Part shown: positions 50,715 to 59,416 of the stretch, one piece after another
How the letters are laid out: each line of letters begins with the position of its first letter
Numbering within the stretch: position 1 is the stretch's first letter
Assembly (NCBI GenBank): GCA_942493385.1
Contig: OW818699.1
Location: forward strand, 1,922,001 to 1,986,000
Length of the DNA: 64,000 bases
Source of the DNA: UBA8389 sp942493385
GTDB taxonomy: Bacteria > Bacteroidota > Bacteroidia > Bacteroidales > UBA1402
Reading direction: 5' to 3'
The notes under the pieces: model-generated
The model's input: only the letters and a program-made list of their open reading frames with translations
Told to the model about the DNA's origin: nothing
Database searches by the model: none
Made by a program: the position numbers and the translations under genes

Positions 50715-51587
50715 CTATAAAACATTAAGGATTTGTTCTTTGATCTGTTCGAGCTCATCCTTCATACAAACGACGAGTTGTTGCATTCCCGAATGGTTTG
50801 ATTTGGATCCCATCGTATTGATTTCACGCCCAATTTCCTGAGCAATGAAGTTCAATTTCTTGCCCTGACCGTGTGCGTCGTTCATCGTTTCACGGAAATA
50901 CTTCAAATGGTTGGCCAAACGGGATTTCTCTTCGTTGATGTCCAGTTTTTCAATGTAGAAAATCATTTCTTGTTCAAAACGATTTTTATCATAGTCGAAG
51001 CCTTCGATTTTGGTCAGTGAATCCATGATGCGACTCTTTATGCGTTCAACGCGCTCAGGTTCATAGACTTCAACTTCCATTAAAAGTGATTCAATTTTCG
51101 AAAGCTTTTCATTGAAAATCCCTTCCAGCATGTTGCCTTCCTGTTGGCGGAACTCGATAAAGCGATCGATGGCGTCCAATACAGCCTGGCGTACAACGGC
51201 CCAGCTTTCGTCATCCACTTCCTGCGACTCGACTTTGAGCGCCTCGGGAAGACGGAGCAAGAGGGGCCAGGGGTCGATGGGAGGGGCGATGCCCAGTTGC
51301 AAGGAAACCTCGGTGATCTGGCTGATGAAACTTTCAAAAACGGGAATATTGAGCTGTGGAACGTTCTCCTTGGCGGTGTTCTCGTAGTAAAGTGAGAAGT
51401 CCACTTTGCCGCGTTCCAGCCGTTTCAGCATCTCGTTGCGTATTTCCATTTCACGGTCACGAAAGGCATTGGGGATGCGGGTGGACATGTCCAGTTGCTT
51501 GCTGTTCACCGATTTGAGTTCGATGGTGATCTTTTTTCCCTGAATTTCACAGCCGGATTTTCCGTAGCCTGTCATGGATTGTATCAT
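50715..51587 (-). CDS. YicC/YloC family endoribonuclease
   Basis: 290 residues from ATG 51587 (MIQSMTGYGKSGCEI). The YicC N-terminal domain opens with the invariant SMTGYG, and the C-terminal DUF1732 domain closes with AQEIGREINTMGSK and QLVVCMKDELEQIKEQ. Family members were recently described as endoribonucleases acting in RNA decay. It heads the yicC-gmk-nadD operon, diverging from tsaB. Confidence 0.9.
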   Translation of the reverse strand: MIQSMTGYGKSGCEIQGKKITIELKSVNSKQLDMSTRIPNAFRDREMEIRNEMLKRLERGKVDFSLYYENTAKENVPQLNIPVFESFISQITEVSLQLGIAPPIDPWPLLLRLPEALKVESQEVDDESWAVVRQAVLDAIDRFIEFRQQEGNMLEGIFNEKLSKIESLLMEVEVYEPERVERIKSRIMDSLTKIEGFDYDKNRFEQEMIFYIEKLDINEEKSRLANHLKYFRETMNDAHGQGKKLNFIAQEIGREINTMGSKSNHSGMQQLVVCMKDELEQIKEQILNVL

Positions 51588-51605
51588 GATTTCCAAATTT
51601 TTGCG

Positions 51606-51613
51606 CAAAGGTA
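51606..51613 (-). promoter_or_regulatory. -7 promoter element of yicC-gmk-nadD
   Basis: TACCTTTG on the minus strand, exact match, 18 bases before the chosen yicC start. It places a more upstream ATG at 51608 outside the transcript. Confidence 0.6.
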
Positions 51614-51676
51614 CGGTTTATTTACAAAATATATCCTGTAGGTATGAAACCTCAAAAGATGTGCCGATTTTTTTTG

Positions 51677-51684
51677 TACTTTTG
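51677..51684 (+). promoter_or_regulatory. -7 promoter element of tsaB
   Basis: TACTTTTG, exact match, 23 bases before ATG 51708. Confidence 0.6.
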
Positions 51685-51707
51685 TGTGGAATTACGGTTG
51701 GAACTCT

Positions 51708-52418
51708 ATGGCATTGATCTTACATGTTGAAACTTCGGCAAAAAACTGCTCCGTGGCGCTGAGTCAGGACGGTCTGGTGTTGTTCAACATAGTGGATACG
51801 GCTGGCTCCTCCCATTCAGTAAAACTCGGCTTGTTTTTGGATGAGGCGCTTAAGGTGGCAGAAAGCAAGGGCCTAAAGTTGGACGCGGTGGCTGTCAGCT
51901 CAGGCCCTGGATCGTATACCGGCCTGAGGATCGGTGTTTCTTTGGTCAAAGGCGTTTGTTTTGCGCTGAGAATCCCTTTGATTTCCATTCCGACGCTCGA
52001 TTTGCTGGCGGACGAAGTCAGACGGACCAGAGACTTGGCTTCGGACGCGTTGATTTGTCCCTTGGTGGACGCTCGTCGCATGGAAGTCTATACCGCGCTG
52101 TACAGTGCCGACTGCACGATGTTGCATCCGGTTTCAGCCGTTATTGTCGATGAAACCACCTTCGAAAAAGAGCTGGAAAACCATCCGGTTTGGTTCGTTG
52201 GAGACGGTGCTGAAAAATGCAGCACGATTATACGTTCCGAAAACGCCATTTTTGACGGACAAATCGTACCTTTGGCCGAATCGATGGTACCTTTGGCCGA
52301 AAGGCTTTATGAGGAACAGAAATTCGAAGACGTAGCTTACTTCGAACCTTTCTATCTAAAAGATTTTGTGGCTACCGTTTCAAAAAAATTACTCATACCT
52401 GCTGCTACGGTCAAATAA
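51708..52418 (+). CDS. tsaB: tRNA threonylcarbamoyladenosine biosynthesis protein TsaB
   Basis: 236 residues from ATG 51708. TsaB is the inactive ASKHA partner that scaffolds TsaD and TsaE in t6A synthesis on tRNA. Motifs are LHVETSAKNCSVAL at the start, SSGPGSYTGLRIG near 63-75, and the DARRMEVY segment near 123. Near the C-terminus (about 188-198) a seven-residue block VPLAES-M is repeated as VPLAER, from an exact 15-base DNA repeat at 52266 and 52287. The ends match the family otherwise. Confidence 0.92.
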   Translation: MALILHVETSAKNCSVALSQDGLVLFNIVDTAGSSHSVKLGLFLDEALKVAESKGLKLDAVAVSSGPGSYTGLRIGVSLVKGVCFALRIPLISIPTLDLLADEVRRTRDLASDALICPLVDARRMEVYTALYSADCTMLHPVSAVIVDETTFEKELENHPVWFVGDGAEKCSTIIRSENAIFDGQIVPLAESMVPLAERLYEEQKFEDVAYFEPFYLKDFVATVSKKLLIPAATVK

Positions 52419-52441
52419 GGCCCTTAAAACGCTGAACCGTT

Positions 52442-53089
52442 ATGGAAAGAAAACCTATGGAAGTTAACGAACTTGATTACAACACCCAGTTGAAAAGGCT
52501 GGAACTGCCTGAATACGGCCGCAACATCCAGCGCATGGTGGATTATGCCATGACCATTGAGGATAAGGAAGAGCGTGCCAAATGCGCGCAAACCATCATC
52601 AGCATCATGGGCAACCTGTTTCCCCACTTGCGCGATGTGCCCGATTTCAAGCACAAGCTATGGGATCACTTGGCCATTCTGGCCGATTTCAAACTGGACA
52701 TCGAATATCCTTACGAAATCATTCGAAAGGAAAATTTGTATTCCAAACCCGAAGTCGTGCCTTACGGACCAAAGCGAATCAAGGTGAAGCATTACGGAAA
52801 ATCGGTGGAAGAACTCATCGAAAAAGCAGTGGAGATGGAAGACGGTCCTGAAAAGACCAGGCTGATTGAACTGCTGGCCAACCACATGAAAAAGAGCATT
52901 TTATCTTGGAACCGGGAAGCGGTGGAAGATGAAAAGATTTTTGACGACCTACGCACATTGTCCAACGGACGAATTGATGTGAACGAGGAAACCATCCGGC
53001 TGATGGATTCCCGTGAAATCGTGGTTGCCCCTCGCAACCCGCAACCGACTAAATCGAACAACAACAAGAACCGCAAAAACCAGCGCTGA
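52442..53089 (+). CDS. DUF4290 domain-containing protein
   Basis: 215 residues, cytoplasmic, mostly helical. It matches DUF4290 (LDYNTQLKRLELPEYGRNIQ near the start, and 'PYGPKRIKVKHYGKSVEELI' near 108-127). The family is found in Bacteroidota directly before murA, as here, and has no known function. The C-terminal 20 residues are an Asn/Lys/Arg-rich tail that may bind nucleic acid (inference). An ATG five codons in is an alternative start. The stop is one base before murA. Confidence 0.85.
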   Translation: MERKPMEVNELDYNTQLKRLELPEYGRNIQRMVDYAMTIEDKEERAKCAQTIISIMGNLFPHLRDVPDFKHKLWDHLAILADFKLDIEYPYEIIRKENLYSKPEVVPYGPKRIKVKHYGKSVEELIEKAVEMEDGPEKTRLIELLANHMKKSILSWNREAVEDEKIFDDLRTLSNGRIDVNEETIRLMDSREIVVAPRNPQPTKSNNNKNRKNQR

Positions 53090-53090
53090 T

Positions 53091-54401
53091 ATGGCTTCAT
53101 TCATCGTGGAAGGTGGCTATAAGATGAAGGGCGATATCGAAGCCCAGGGTGCCAAGAACGAAGCGCTGCAGATACTCTGCGCCTGTTTGCTGACACCCGA
53201 AGAAGTGATCGTGGAAAACATTCCCGACATCATCGACATCAACAACCTCATCAGTCTGATGCAAGACATCGGAGTCAAGGCTACGAAAACGGCGCCAGGT
53301 ACCTGGAGTTTCCGTTCGGACGACCTCGATTTGGACAAACTTTATGGCAAGGAATACCTGAAAAAAAGCGCTGCCCTGCGCGGTTCCGTCATGCTGGTCG
53401 GCCCATTGGTGGCTCGTTTCGGCAAGGCAGTGGTATCCAAACCCGGCGGTGACAAAATTGGCCGTCGCAGGCTAGACACCCACTTCATTGGCATCCAAAA
53501 ACTCGGTGCCACGTTTGAATACGATGCAGAGCGTTATTTGTATACGGTTGAAGCCAACGGCCTGACTGGCTGCTACATGCTGCTCGACGAGGCTTCCGTC
53601 ACTGGCACGGCCAACATCGTGATGGCTGCCGTACTGGCCGATGGCCGCACCACCATCTACAATGCCGCTTGCGAACCCTACATCCAGCAGCTTTGCAAGA
53701 TGCTGAACCGCATGGGTGCCCGAATTTCCGGCATCGGTTCCAACTTGATTTCCATCGACGGCGTTGACCAGCTGAGCGGATGCAAGCACCGCATTTTGCC
53801 CGATATGATCGAAGTAGGCAGTTTCATCGGCATGGCCGCGATGACTGGTTCAGAAATCACCATCAAAAACTGTGGTTACGACGAACTGGGTATGATTCCG
53901 GATGCGTTCCGCCGTTTGGGCATTGAATTGGAACGCCGCGGAGACGATATTTATATTCCTGCACAGGAAACCTACACCATTGACACCTTTATGGACGGTT
54001 CCATTTTGACGGTGGCGGATGCGCCTTGGCCAGGACTCACGCCTGACTTGCTGTCCGTGATGTTGGTCGTGGCTACACAGGCCATCGGCAGCGTGCTCAT
54101 CCATCAGAAAATGTTCGAAAGCCGCCTGTTTTTCGTGGACAAACTCATCGACATGGGCGCGCAGATCATTCTTTGCGACCCGCACCGTGCCACCATCATC
54201 GGCCTTGGCCATCGGCAAGCCTTGCGTGGAGCCACTATGTCTTCGCCCGATATTCGGGCAGGGATAGCTTTGCTCATCGCAGCCATGTCGGCAAAAGGAA
54301 AAAGCAAAATCTACGGCATCGACCAGATTGACCGTGGTTACCAGAACATCGACGGGCGTTTGAACGCTTTGGGAGCCCGTATTCAACGCTGTGAAGATTA
54401 A
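53091..54401 (+). CDS. murA: UDP-GlcNAc 1-carboxyvinyltransferase with Asp in place of Cys115
   Basis: 436 residues from ATG 53091. It adds enolpyruvate to UDP-GlcNAc, the first committed step of peptidoglycan synthesis. The N-terminal EGGYKMKGDIEAQGAKNEAL with Lys22-Asn23 is standard. The active-site loop reads KPGGDKIGRR: the PEP-loop residue equivalent to E. coli Cys115 is Asp121 (codon 53451-53453). Enzymes with Asp here are active but do not react with fosfomycin. It is preceded by the DUF4290 gene and followed by rimM. Confidence 0.93.
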   Translation: MASFIVEGGYKMKGDIEAQGAKNEALQILCACLLTPEEVIVENIPDIIDINNLISLMQDIGVKATKTAPGTWSFRSDDLDLDKLYGKEYLKKSAALRGSVMLVGPLVARFGKAVVSKPGGDKIGRRRLDTHFIGIQKLGATFEYDAERYLYTVEANGLTGCYMLLDEASVTGTANIVMAAVLADGRTTIYNAACEPYIQQLCKMLNRMGARISGIGSNLISIDGVDQLSGCKHRILPDMIEVGSFIGMAAMTGSEITIKNCGYDELGMIPDAFRRLGIELERRGDDIYIPAQETYTIDTFMDGSILTVADAPWPGLTPDLLSVMLVVATQAIGSVLIHQKMFESRLFFVDKLIDMGAQIILCDPHRATIIGLGHRQALRGATMSSPDIRAGIALLIAAMSAKGKSKIYGIDQIDRGYQNIDGRLNALGARIQRCED

Positions 54402-54407
54402 AAAACG

Positions 54408-54926
54408 ATGATTCGCAAAAAAGACGTATTTTCCATCGGAAAATTACACAAACCGCACGGTATTAATGGTGAAGTCAACTTTGGTTTTACCTCGGATGTG
54501 TTTGACCGAACCGAGTCACCGTATTGGGTGCTCGAGATGGACGGTATTTTGGTGCCTTTTTTCGTAGAATCCTACCGCTTCAAATCTTCTGAAACCGCCT
54601 TGGTGAAACTGGAAGGCATCGACACCGAAATGCAGGTTCGTGAACTGTCCGGCAAGGAAGTTTTTTATCCCATCAAGTTTGCCGATAAGGAAGAACCGAA
54701 GGAAGACACTTGGGCTTTTTACATCGGATTCGCAGTCTTCGATGAACAGGTGGGTTACATTGGAGAGATAACGGAAGTGGACGATTCCACCCTCAACGTA
54801 CTTTTCACCCTCAGCAAGGACGATCACGAGATCCTGATGCCGGTGGCCGAAGAGTTTTTCACCGAAATTGATGTGGAAAACCGGGAAATGCACGTTTCTC
54901 TTCCCGAAGGACTTTTGGATTTATGA
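54408..54926 (+). CDS. rimM: Ribosome maturation factor RimM
   Basis: 172 residues. The N-terminal domain opens with VFSIGKLHKPHGINGEV and the PRC-barrel follows from about 95 (WAFYIGFAVFDEQVGYIGEI), ending in DVENREMHVSLPEGLLDL. RimM assists 30S head assembly by binding S19. It lies 6 bases after murA, and its stop overlaps the start of the ABC ATPase gene (ATGA). Confidence 0.92.
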   Translation: MIRKKDVFSIGKLHKPHGINGEVNFGFTSDVFDRTESPYWVLEMDGILVPFFVESYRFKSSETALVKLEGIDTEMQVRELSGKEVFYPIKFADKEEPKEDTWAFYIGFAVFDEQVGYIGEITEVDDSTLNVLFTLSKDDHEILMPVAEEFFTEIDVENREMHVSLPEGLLDL

Positions 54927-55726
54927 TCCGGACTGTTGATCTGTCAATCGGTTACCACCAAGGGAAAACCGTCAGGGCGGTTCAGCAGGGATTGAACTTG
55001 CACGCGAATGCGGGCGAACTGATTGCACTGATTGGGCCGAACGGTTGTGGAAAATCCACCTTGTTACGTACGTTGGCCGGGCTTCAGGAGCCGCTGGCAG
55101 GAAGTGTTCAGCTGAAAGTCGTTGTCGCTCCAGCAACTGAGGAGGAAACGTTCATGGATTTGAAGTCGCTGAAGCTGACGGATGTTGCAAGGCAGATAAG
55201 CCTGGTACTCACTGATTCCGTCCAATTGGGCTATGTCACTGTCGAACAACTGGTTGCCATGGGGCGGCATCCCTATACCACGCTTTCGGGCAAACTGAGC
55301 AAAAGCGATGAAAAGCACATTCAGGACGCTTTGAAAGCCGTTCGCTTGGAGGCTTTCAGCAACCGATTGGTATCCGAACTGTCCGATGGTGAACGGCAAC
55401 GCGTCATGATAGCCAAGGCATTGGCACAGAACACGCCCATCATCCTTTTGGACGAGCCAACCTCCTTTTTAGACCTTCCCAACAGGGTGGAAATCTTACT
55501 TTTACTTAGAACCCTGGCTCGTGAGATGCAGAAATGCATCCTGATTTCCACCCACGAGATCGACTTGGCCATCCGTCTGGCCGACAAGCTCTGGCTGATG
55601 AATACGGGTGAAACCCTTAAAACTGGCTCACCTGCTGAACTGACCGCCAACGGCAGCATTCAGTCGGTATTTCAGGGCGATTCGTTCGGCTTTGACCCAG
55701 AAACAGGGCACGTTATCATTTTTTAA
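54923..55726 (+). CDS. ABC transporter ATP-binding protein (BtuD/FecE type)
   Basis: 267 residues. Walker A is GPNGCGKST at 38-46, the signature LSDGERQRV near 153-161, and Walker B ILLDEPTS near 174, with the closing H-loop STHEIDLA. Similarity is to iron-chelate/cobalamin ATPases. No permease or binding-protein gene adjoins it; it is translationally coupled to rimM. The FecCD permease and lipoprotein at 12.3-14.5 kb lack an ATPase, so the two may form one importer (inference). Confidence 0.88.
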   Translation: MIRTVDLSIGYHQGKTVRAVQQGLNLHANAGELIALIGPNGCGKSTLLRTLAGLQEPLAGSVQLKVVVAPATEEETFMDLKSLKLTDVARQISLVLTDSVQLGYVTVEQLVAMGRHPYTTLSGKLSKSDEKHIQDALKAVRLEAFSNRLVSELSDGERQRVMIAKALAQNTPIILLDEPTSFLDLPNRVEILLLLRTLAREMQKCILISTHEIDLAIRLADKLWLMNTGETLKTGSPAELTANGSIQSVFQGDSFGFDPETGHVIIF

Positions 55727-55760
55727 GTTGCCCTAGGCGAGGATACCTCCGAATTTCTGT

Positions 55761-55768
55761 TAAATTTG
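55761..55768 (+). promoter_or_regulatory. -7 promoter element of the M23-dxr-rseP operon
   Basis: TAAATTTG, exact match, 18 bases before the M23 protein start. Confidence 0.6.
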
Positions 55769-55785
55769 TAACCAGAAATCTGTTC

Positions 55786-56658
55786 ATGAAGCGAATTAAA
55801 GTCCGCCATCAAATTCAAAAGCTGAAAAAGAAGTTTCAGCTGACCATTTTCAATGAAAGTACGCTGGAAAATTTCTTTTCCCTGCGTGTTTCGTTGTTGG
55901 ATGGTATTTTCATGGCGGCATCGTTGGCATTGATTGTTTTTTTCCTGTCTTGGTATCTGATGGCTCACACGCCGTTGCGTTCCTTCCTGCCTCAAGATTT
56001 GGACCCGAGATTGCGTCAACAGATGATACAGGAAGCCGCGCGGGTGGATTCGCTGTCGGACGTGTTGGACAGGCAAGCCAAATACCTCAAGGTGATCAAC
56101 GGTATCATTTCAGGCAACATTCCGATGGACTCTTTGCGTAAAAAGGAAGGTAAGATTACCATCGATTCCTTAGCAGTCAATCAATTGGAACTAATGCCTG
56201 CCACCAAGCGTGAATTGAAATTCAGGGCAGAATACGAGGACAACGAAAAGTACAACTTGTCCATACTGAATCAACAGGTTTCGGAAAAAAATAGATTGCT
56301 TTATCCGCCACTGAAAGGCAAAGTGACTGGTAAATTCAATCCCAAACTCAAGGTTTTTGGCATCCGCATCGAAACGCCAAGTTTGCAACCTTCCGTAGCC
56401 GTTCTGGATGGTACGGTACTGTTTGCAACGTATACGTCCGATTACGATTATGTGGTGCAAATCCAACACAATAATGATTATATTTCGGTCTACAAATTCA
56501 ACACCGAATTGCTGAAAAAGGAAGGCGATAAAGTGAAGGCCGGCGAAGCCATCGGCATGGTCGGTGAGAATCCAGCCCGCTCTGGTTTGCCTGTCCTGTT
56601 GTTTGAATTGTGGCACAAAGGTATTCCGTTGAATCCCGAAGAGTACATCGTGTTCTGA
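55786..56658 (+). CDS. Degenerate M23 (LytM-like) envelope protein
   Basis: 290 residues: basic cytoplasmic N-terminus, one transmembrane helix (about 40-60), a coiled region, then an M23 fold from about 175. The zinc ligands of active M23 peptidases are missing: the region that should hold the first His and Asp reads FGIRIETP, and the HxHFE motif is VLLFE at 270-274, with His replaced by Val and Leu. It should therefore not cut peptidoglycan and more likely activates an amidase, as EnvC and NlpD do (inference). It is first in the operon with dxr and rseP. Confidence 0.85.
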   Translation: MKRIKVRHQIQKLKKKFQLTIFNESTLENFFSLRVSLLDGIFMAASLALIVFFLSWYLMAHTPLRSFLPQDLDPRLRQQMIQEAARVDSLSDVLDRQAKYLKVINGIISGNIPMDSLRKKEGKITIDSLAVNQLELMPATKRELKFRAEYEDNEKYNLSILNQQVSEKNRLLYPPLKGKVTGKFNPKLKVFGIRIETPSLQPSVAVLDGTVLFATYTSDYDYVVQIQHNNDYISVYKFNTELLKKEGDKVKAGEAIGMVGENPARSGLPVLLFELWHKGIPLNPEEYIVF

Positions 56659-56661
56659 ACT

Positions 56662-57822
56662 ATGGAAAATAACATCGCACCGAAACAAATAGCCATCCTG
56701 GGCTCGACTGGTTCCATCGGAACCCAAGCTCTGGAAGTGATCCGCGCGTATCCGGACCGGTTTGAGGTCTATGTGCTGACCGCCAACAATCAAGTGGACC
56801 TGCTCATCAAGCAAGCCAGGGAATTCATGCCTGAAGCAGTCATCATAGGCAATAAGGACCTGTATCCGTACTTGAAGGATGCGCTGGAAGACCTGCCCAT
56901 CAAAGTATATGCAGGTGCAGAAGCCATCGCCCAGATCGTGGAATCGGAGCCCATCGACATGGTGCTGGCCGCCATGGTCGGCTATGCCGGTTTGTTGTCC
57001 ACAATGCGTGCCATTCAGGCAGGAAAAGCCATCGCATTGGCCAATAAGGAAACCATGGTAGTGGCCGGTGAAATCATCAACGAACTGGCTCAGAAACATC
57101 GGGTGCCCATTTTTCCGGTCGATTCCGAACATTCAGCCATTTTCCAGTGTCTGGAAATGTACAACCCCATCGAGAAGGTTATTCTGACAGCTTCTGGCGG
57201 ACCATTCCGCAAGACTGCCCTGCGTGATCTGGTGAATGTGACCAAAAAAGAAGCCCTCAAGCATCCGAATTGGAACATGGGCGCCAAGATAACCATCGAT
57301 TCGGCCACGATGATGAACAAGGGTTTCGAAGTGATCGAGGCCAAATGGCTGTTCAACCTGATGCCAGAACAAATTGAAGTGGTGGTGCATCCGCAATCCA
57401 TCATTCATTCCATGGTTCAATTCCAGGACGGTTCCCTCAAGGCTCAGATGGGTCTGCCGGATATGAAATTGCCGATTCAGTTTGCATTGAGCTATCCGGA
57501 GCGGCTTCAAACGAATTACCCCCGAGTAGATTTCAGACAATATGCCTCCCTGACGTTTGAGGAACCCGATTTGAAACGGTTCCGCAACCTGCAGCTGGCT
57601 TACAAAGCATTGGCAAAGGGCGGTACCATGCCTTGCGTGCTCAATGCGGCCAACGAAATTGTAGTCGATGCCTTCCTGAAAGATCGCATCGGCTTCTTAG
57701 AAATGTCGGACCTGATCGAGAAGACCATGGCGCTGACCGAATTTATCGAAAAACCCACCTACGACGATTATGTGGCGGTGGACGCAGCGGCCAGACAGAG
57801 GGCGCAATCTTTTATTATTTAA
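56662..57822 (+). CDS. dxr: 1-deoxy-D-xylulose 5-phosphate reductoisomerase
   Basis: 386 residues. It converts DXP to MEP in the non-mevalonate isoprenoid pathway. NADPH-binding GSTGSIG lies at 14-20; the metal/substrate loops PVDSEHSAIFQ and ASGGPFR, and the 'NMGAKITIDSATMMNKG' segment are intact. It begins 3 bases after the M23 gene and precedes rseP by 15 bases, the usual Bacteroidales order. Confidence 0.94.
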   Translation: MENNIAPKQIAILGSTGSIGTQALEVIRAYPDRFEVYVLTANNQVDLLIKQAREFMPEAVIIGNKDLYPYLKDALEDLPIKVYAGAEAIAQIVESEPIDMVLAAMVGYAGLLSTMRAIQAGKAIALANKETMVVAGEIINELAQKHRVPIFPVDSEHSAIFQCLEMYNPIEKVILTASGGPFRKTALRDLVNVTKKEALKHPNWNMGAKITIDSATMMNKGFEVIEAKWLFNLMPEQIEVVVHPQSIIHSMVQFQDGSLKAQMGLPDMKLPIQFALSYPERLQTNYPRVDFRQYASLTFEEPDLKRFRNLQLAYKALAKGGTMPCVLNAANEIVVDAFLKDRIGFLEMSDLIEKTMALTEFIEKPTYDDYVAVDAAARQRAQSFII

Positions 57823-57837
57823 ACAACAGACAATCAC

Positions 57838-59220
57838 ATGGAATTATTTTTGATTCGCGCTTTTCAATTGATACTGAGTTTATCCATCCTGGTGCTCATT
57901 CACGAACTGGGGCATTTCCTTTTTGCCAGGCTCTTCAAAGTCAGGGTGGAAAAGTTCTATATGTTTTTCAATCCGGTTTTCTCCATTTTTCGTGCCAAGA
58001 AAATTGACGGTAAACTGAAGTTTTCCTGGTTCAGCAAAAATTCGCCTGCCTCGTTCAAGGAAGCTGCGGATAAAACAGAATTCGGGATGGGTTGGGTTCC
58101 GCTCGGCGGTTATTGTGCCATTTCGGGCATGATCGACGAATCCATGAACAAAGAGGCCATGGCTGAACCCGCCAAACCATGGGAATTCCGTTCGCAAAAA
58201 GCTGGAAAACGTTTGCTCATCATGGTGGGTGGCGTATTGTTCAACTTCATTCTGGCTTTGATGATCTATTCGGCCGTGCTCAACTTCTGGGGCGAGGAAT
58301 ACTTACCGGTGGAAAACGCTACGATGGGGATGGATTATTCACCTGCCGCTCAAAAGGCTGGTTTCAAGGATGGAGACCGTCTGATTTCTGCCGATGGTGT
58401 CACCTTCGAACAGTTCAACGACGAAGCCATGCGCTTGATTGCCAATGCCAAGACGGTGTTGGTACAGCGCGATACGCAACAGGTGCTCATTCAGATGCCG
58501 CAGAAATTCATGGAAACGCTCATCTCCAGTGCGCAAGGTTTCGCTGGTTTTCGTTTTCCCACCGTCATCAAGGAAGTTTCAACCGGTTCGGCCTGTGATA
58601 AGTCCGGATTGCAGAGCGGGGACAGCCTGACGGCCATCAACGGCAAACAGACGCTGACTTTCCCGTCTTTTGTGGAAGAACTGGGTAAGAACAAGAATAA
58701 GACCATCCAATTGGAATACTATCGGAACGGGGTCGCACAAACCATCAAGATCACCCCGGACGAGAACGGCAAATTGGGTTTCACAACCAGTCTGCCGGAA
58801 GATATTTACGCCACACGGGTGGAAAAATTCTCGTTCTTTGCCTCCATACCTGCCGGTATCAAAAAAGGAATAGGCAAGCTTACCGGTTACGCGAGTGACA
58901 TGAAGTACGCCTTCACCAAAGCCGGTGCCCAAAGTTTGGGTGGTTTCGGAACCTTGGGCAAACTCTTTCCTGCTGAAATCGATTGGAAGCATTTCTGGGA
59001 AACGACGGCTTTCCTTTCCATCATTTTGGCCTTTATGAACATTCTTCCCATCCCTGCATTGGATGGCGGACACATTTTGTTTCTGTTTTACGAAATCATT
59101 TTCAGACGCAAACCGAGCGACAAGTTTATGGAATATGCACAAATGACGGGTATGTTCCTACTGTTGGCCTTATTGGTTTACGCCAATGGGAATGACCTGT
59201 ATCGATGGTTGTTCAAATAA
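57838..59220 (+). CDS. rseP: RIP site-2 metalloprotease RseP
   Basis: 460 residues. A membrane-embedded zinc protease that cleaves signal-peptide remnants or anti-sigma factors. The zinc motif is HELGH (H22, E23, H26) in the first helix, the third ligand region is LDGGH at 408-412, and the periplasmic part holds PDZ-like segments (around 155-215 and 240-305, with GSACDKSGLQSGD). Four membrane helices are expected. It ends the M23-dxr-rseP operon; a hairpin terminator follows 40 bases later. Confidence 0.93.
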   Translation: MELFLIRAFQLILSLSILVLIHELGHFLFARLFKVRVEKFYMFFNPVFSIFRAKKIDGKLKFSWFSKNSPASFKEAADKTEFGMGWVPLGGYCAISGMIDESMNKEAMAEPAKPWEFRSQKAGKRLLIMVGGVLFNFILALMIYSAVLNFWGEEYLPVENATMGMDYSPAAQKAGFKDGDRLISADGVTFEQFNDEAMRLIANAKTVLVQRDTQQVLIQMPQKFMETLISSAQGFAGFRFPTVIKEVSTGSACDKSGLQSGDSLTAINGKQTLTFPSFVEELGKNKNKTIQLEYYRNGVAQTIKITPDENGKLGFTTSLPEDIYATRVEKFSFFASIPAGIKKGIGKLTGYASDMKYAFTKAGAQSLGGFGTLGKLFPAEIDWKHFWETTAFLSIILAFMNILPIPALDGGHILFLFYEIIFRRKPSDKFMEYAQMTGMFLLLALLVYANGNDLYRWLFK

Positions 59221-59262
59221 CCGTACAGGTGTAATAATTGGTGGAAATACCGTGTTAAATGG

Positions 59263-59297
59263 ATGAGGCTTTCGGGAAACTGAGGGCCTCATTTGTT
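59263..59297 (+). terminator. Terminator after rseP
   Basis: ATGAGGC pairs with GCCTCAT around a 16-base loop, followed by TTTG TTG. The T run is short, so strength is moderate. Confidence 0.6.
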
Positions 59298-59298
59298 G

Positions 59299-59315
59299 TG
59301 TATCAATACGATACA
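59299..59315. promoter_or_regulatory. Candidate operator, TGTATC-N5-GATACA
   Basis: A 17-bp dyad with 6-base arms, about 70 bases upstream of the GH28 -7 element. TGTATCAA recurs at 59336-59343, 37 bases downstream. It could bind a sugar-responsive regulator for the glycan cluster that follows (inference). Confidence 0.4.
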
Positions 59316-59382
59316 GATTAAAGAGGTGTGAGAATTGTATCAAAGCGTTCTGCCTGTGCGGATATTGTCCTTCTTTTTTTTA

Positions 59383-59390
59383 TATTTTTG
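59383..59390 (+). promoter_or_regulatory. -7 promoter element of the glycan-degradation cluster
   Basis: TATTTTTG, exact TAnnTTTG match, 26 bases before the GH28 start, preceded by a T-rich stretch. Confidence 0.55.
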
Positions 59391-59416
59391 TAGAAGTTTA
59401 ATAACCTGTTTAATCT

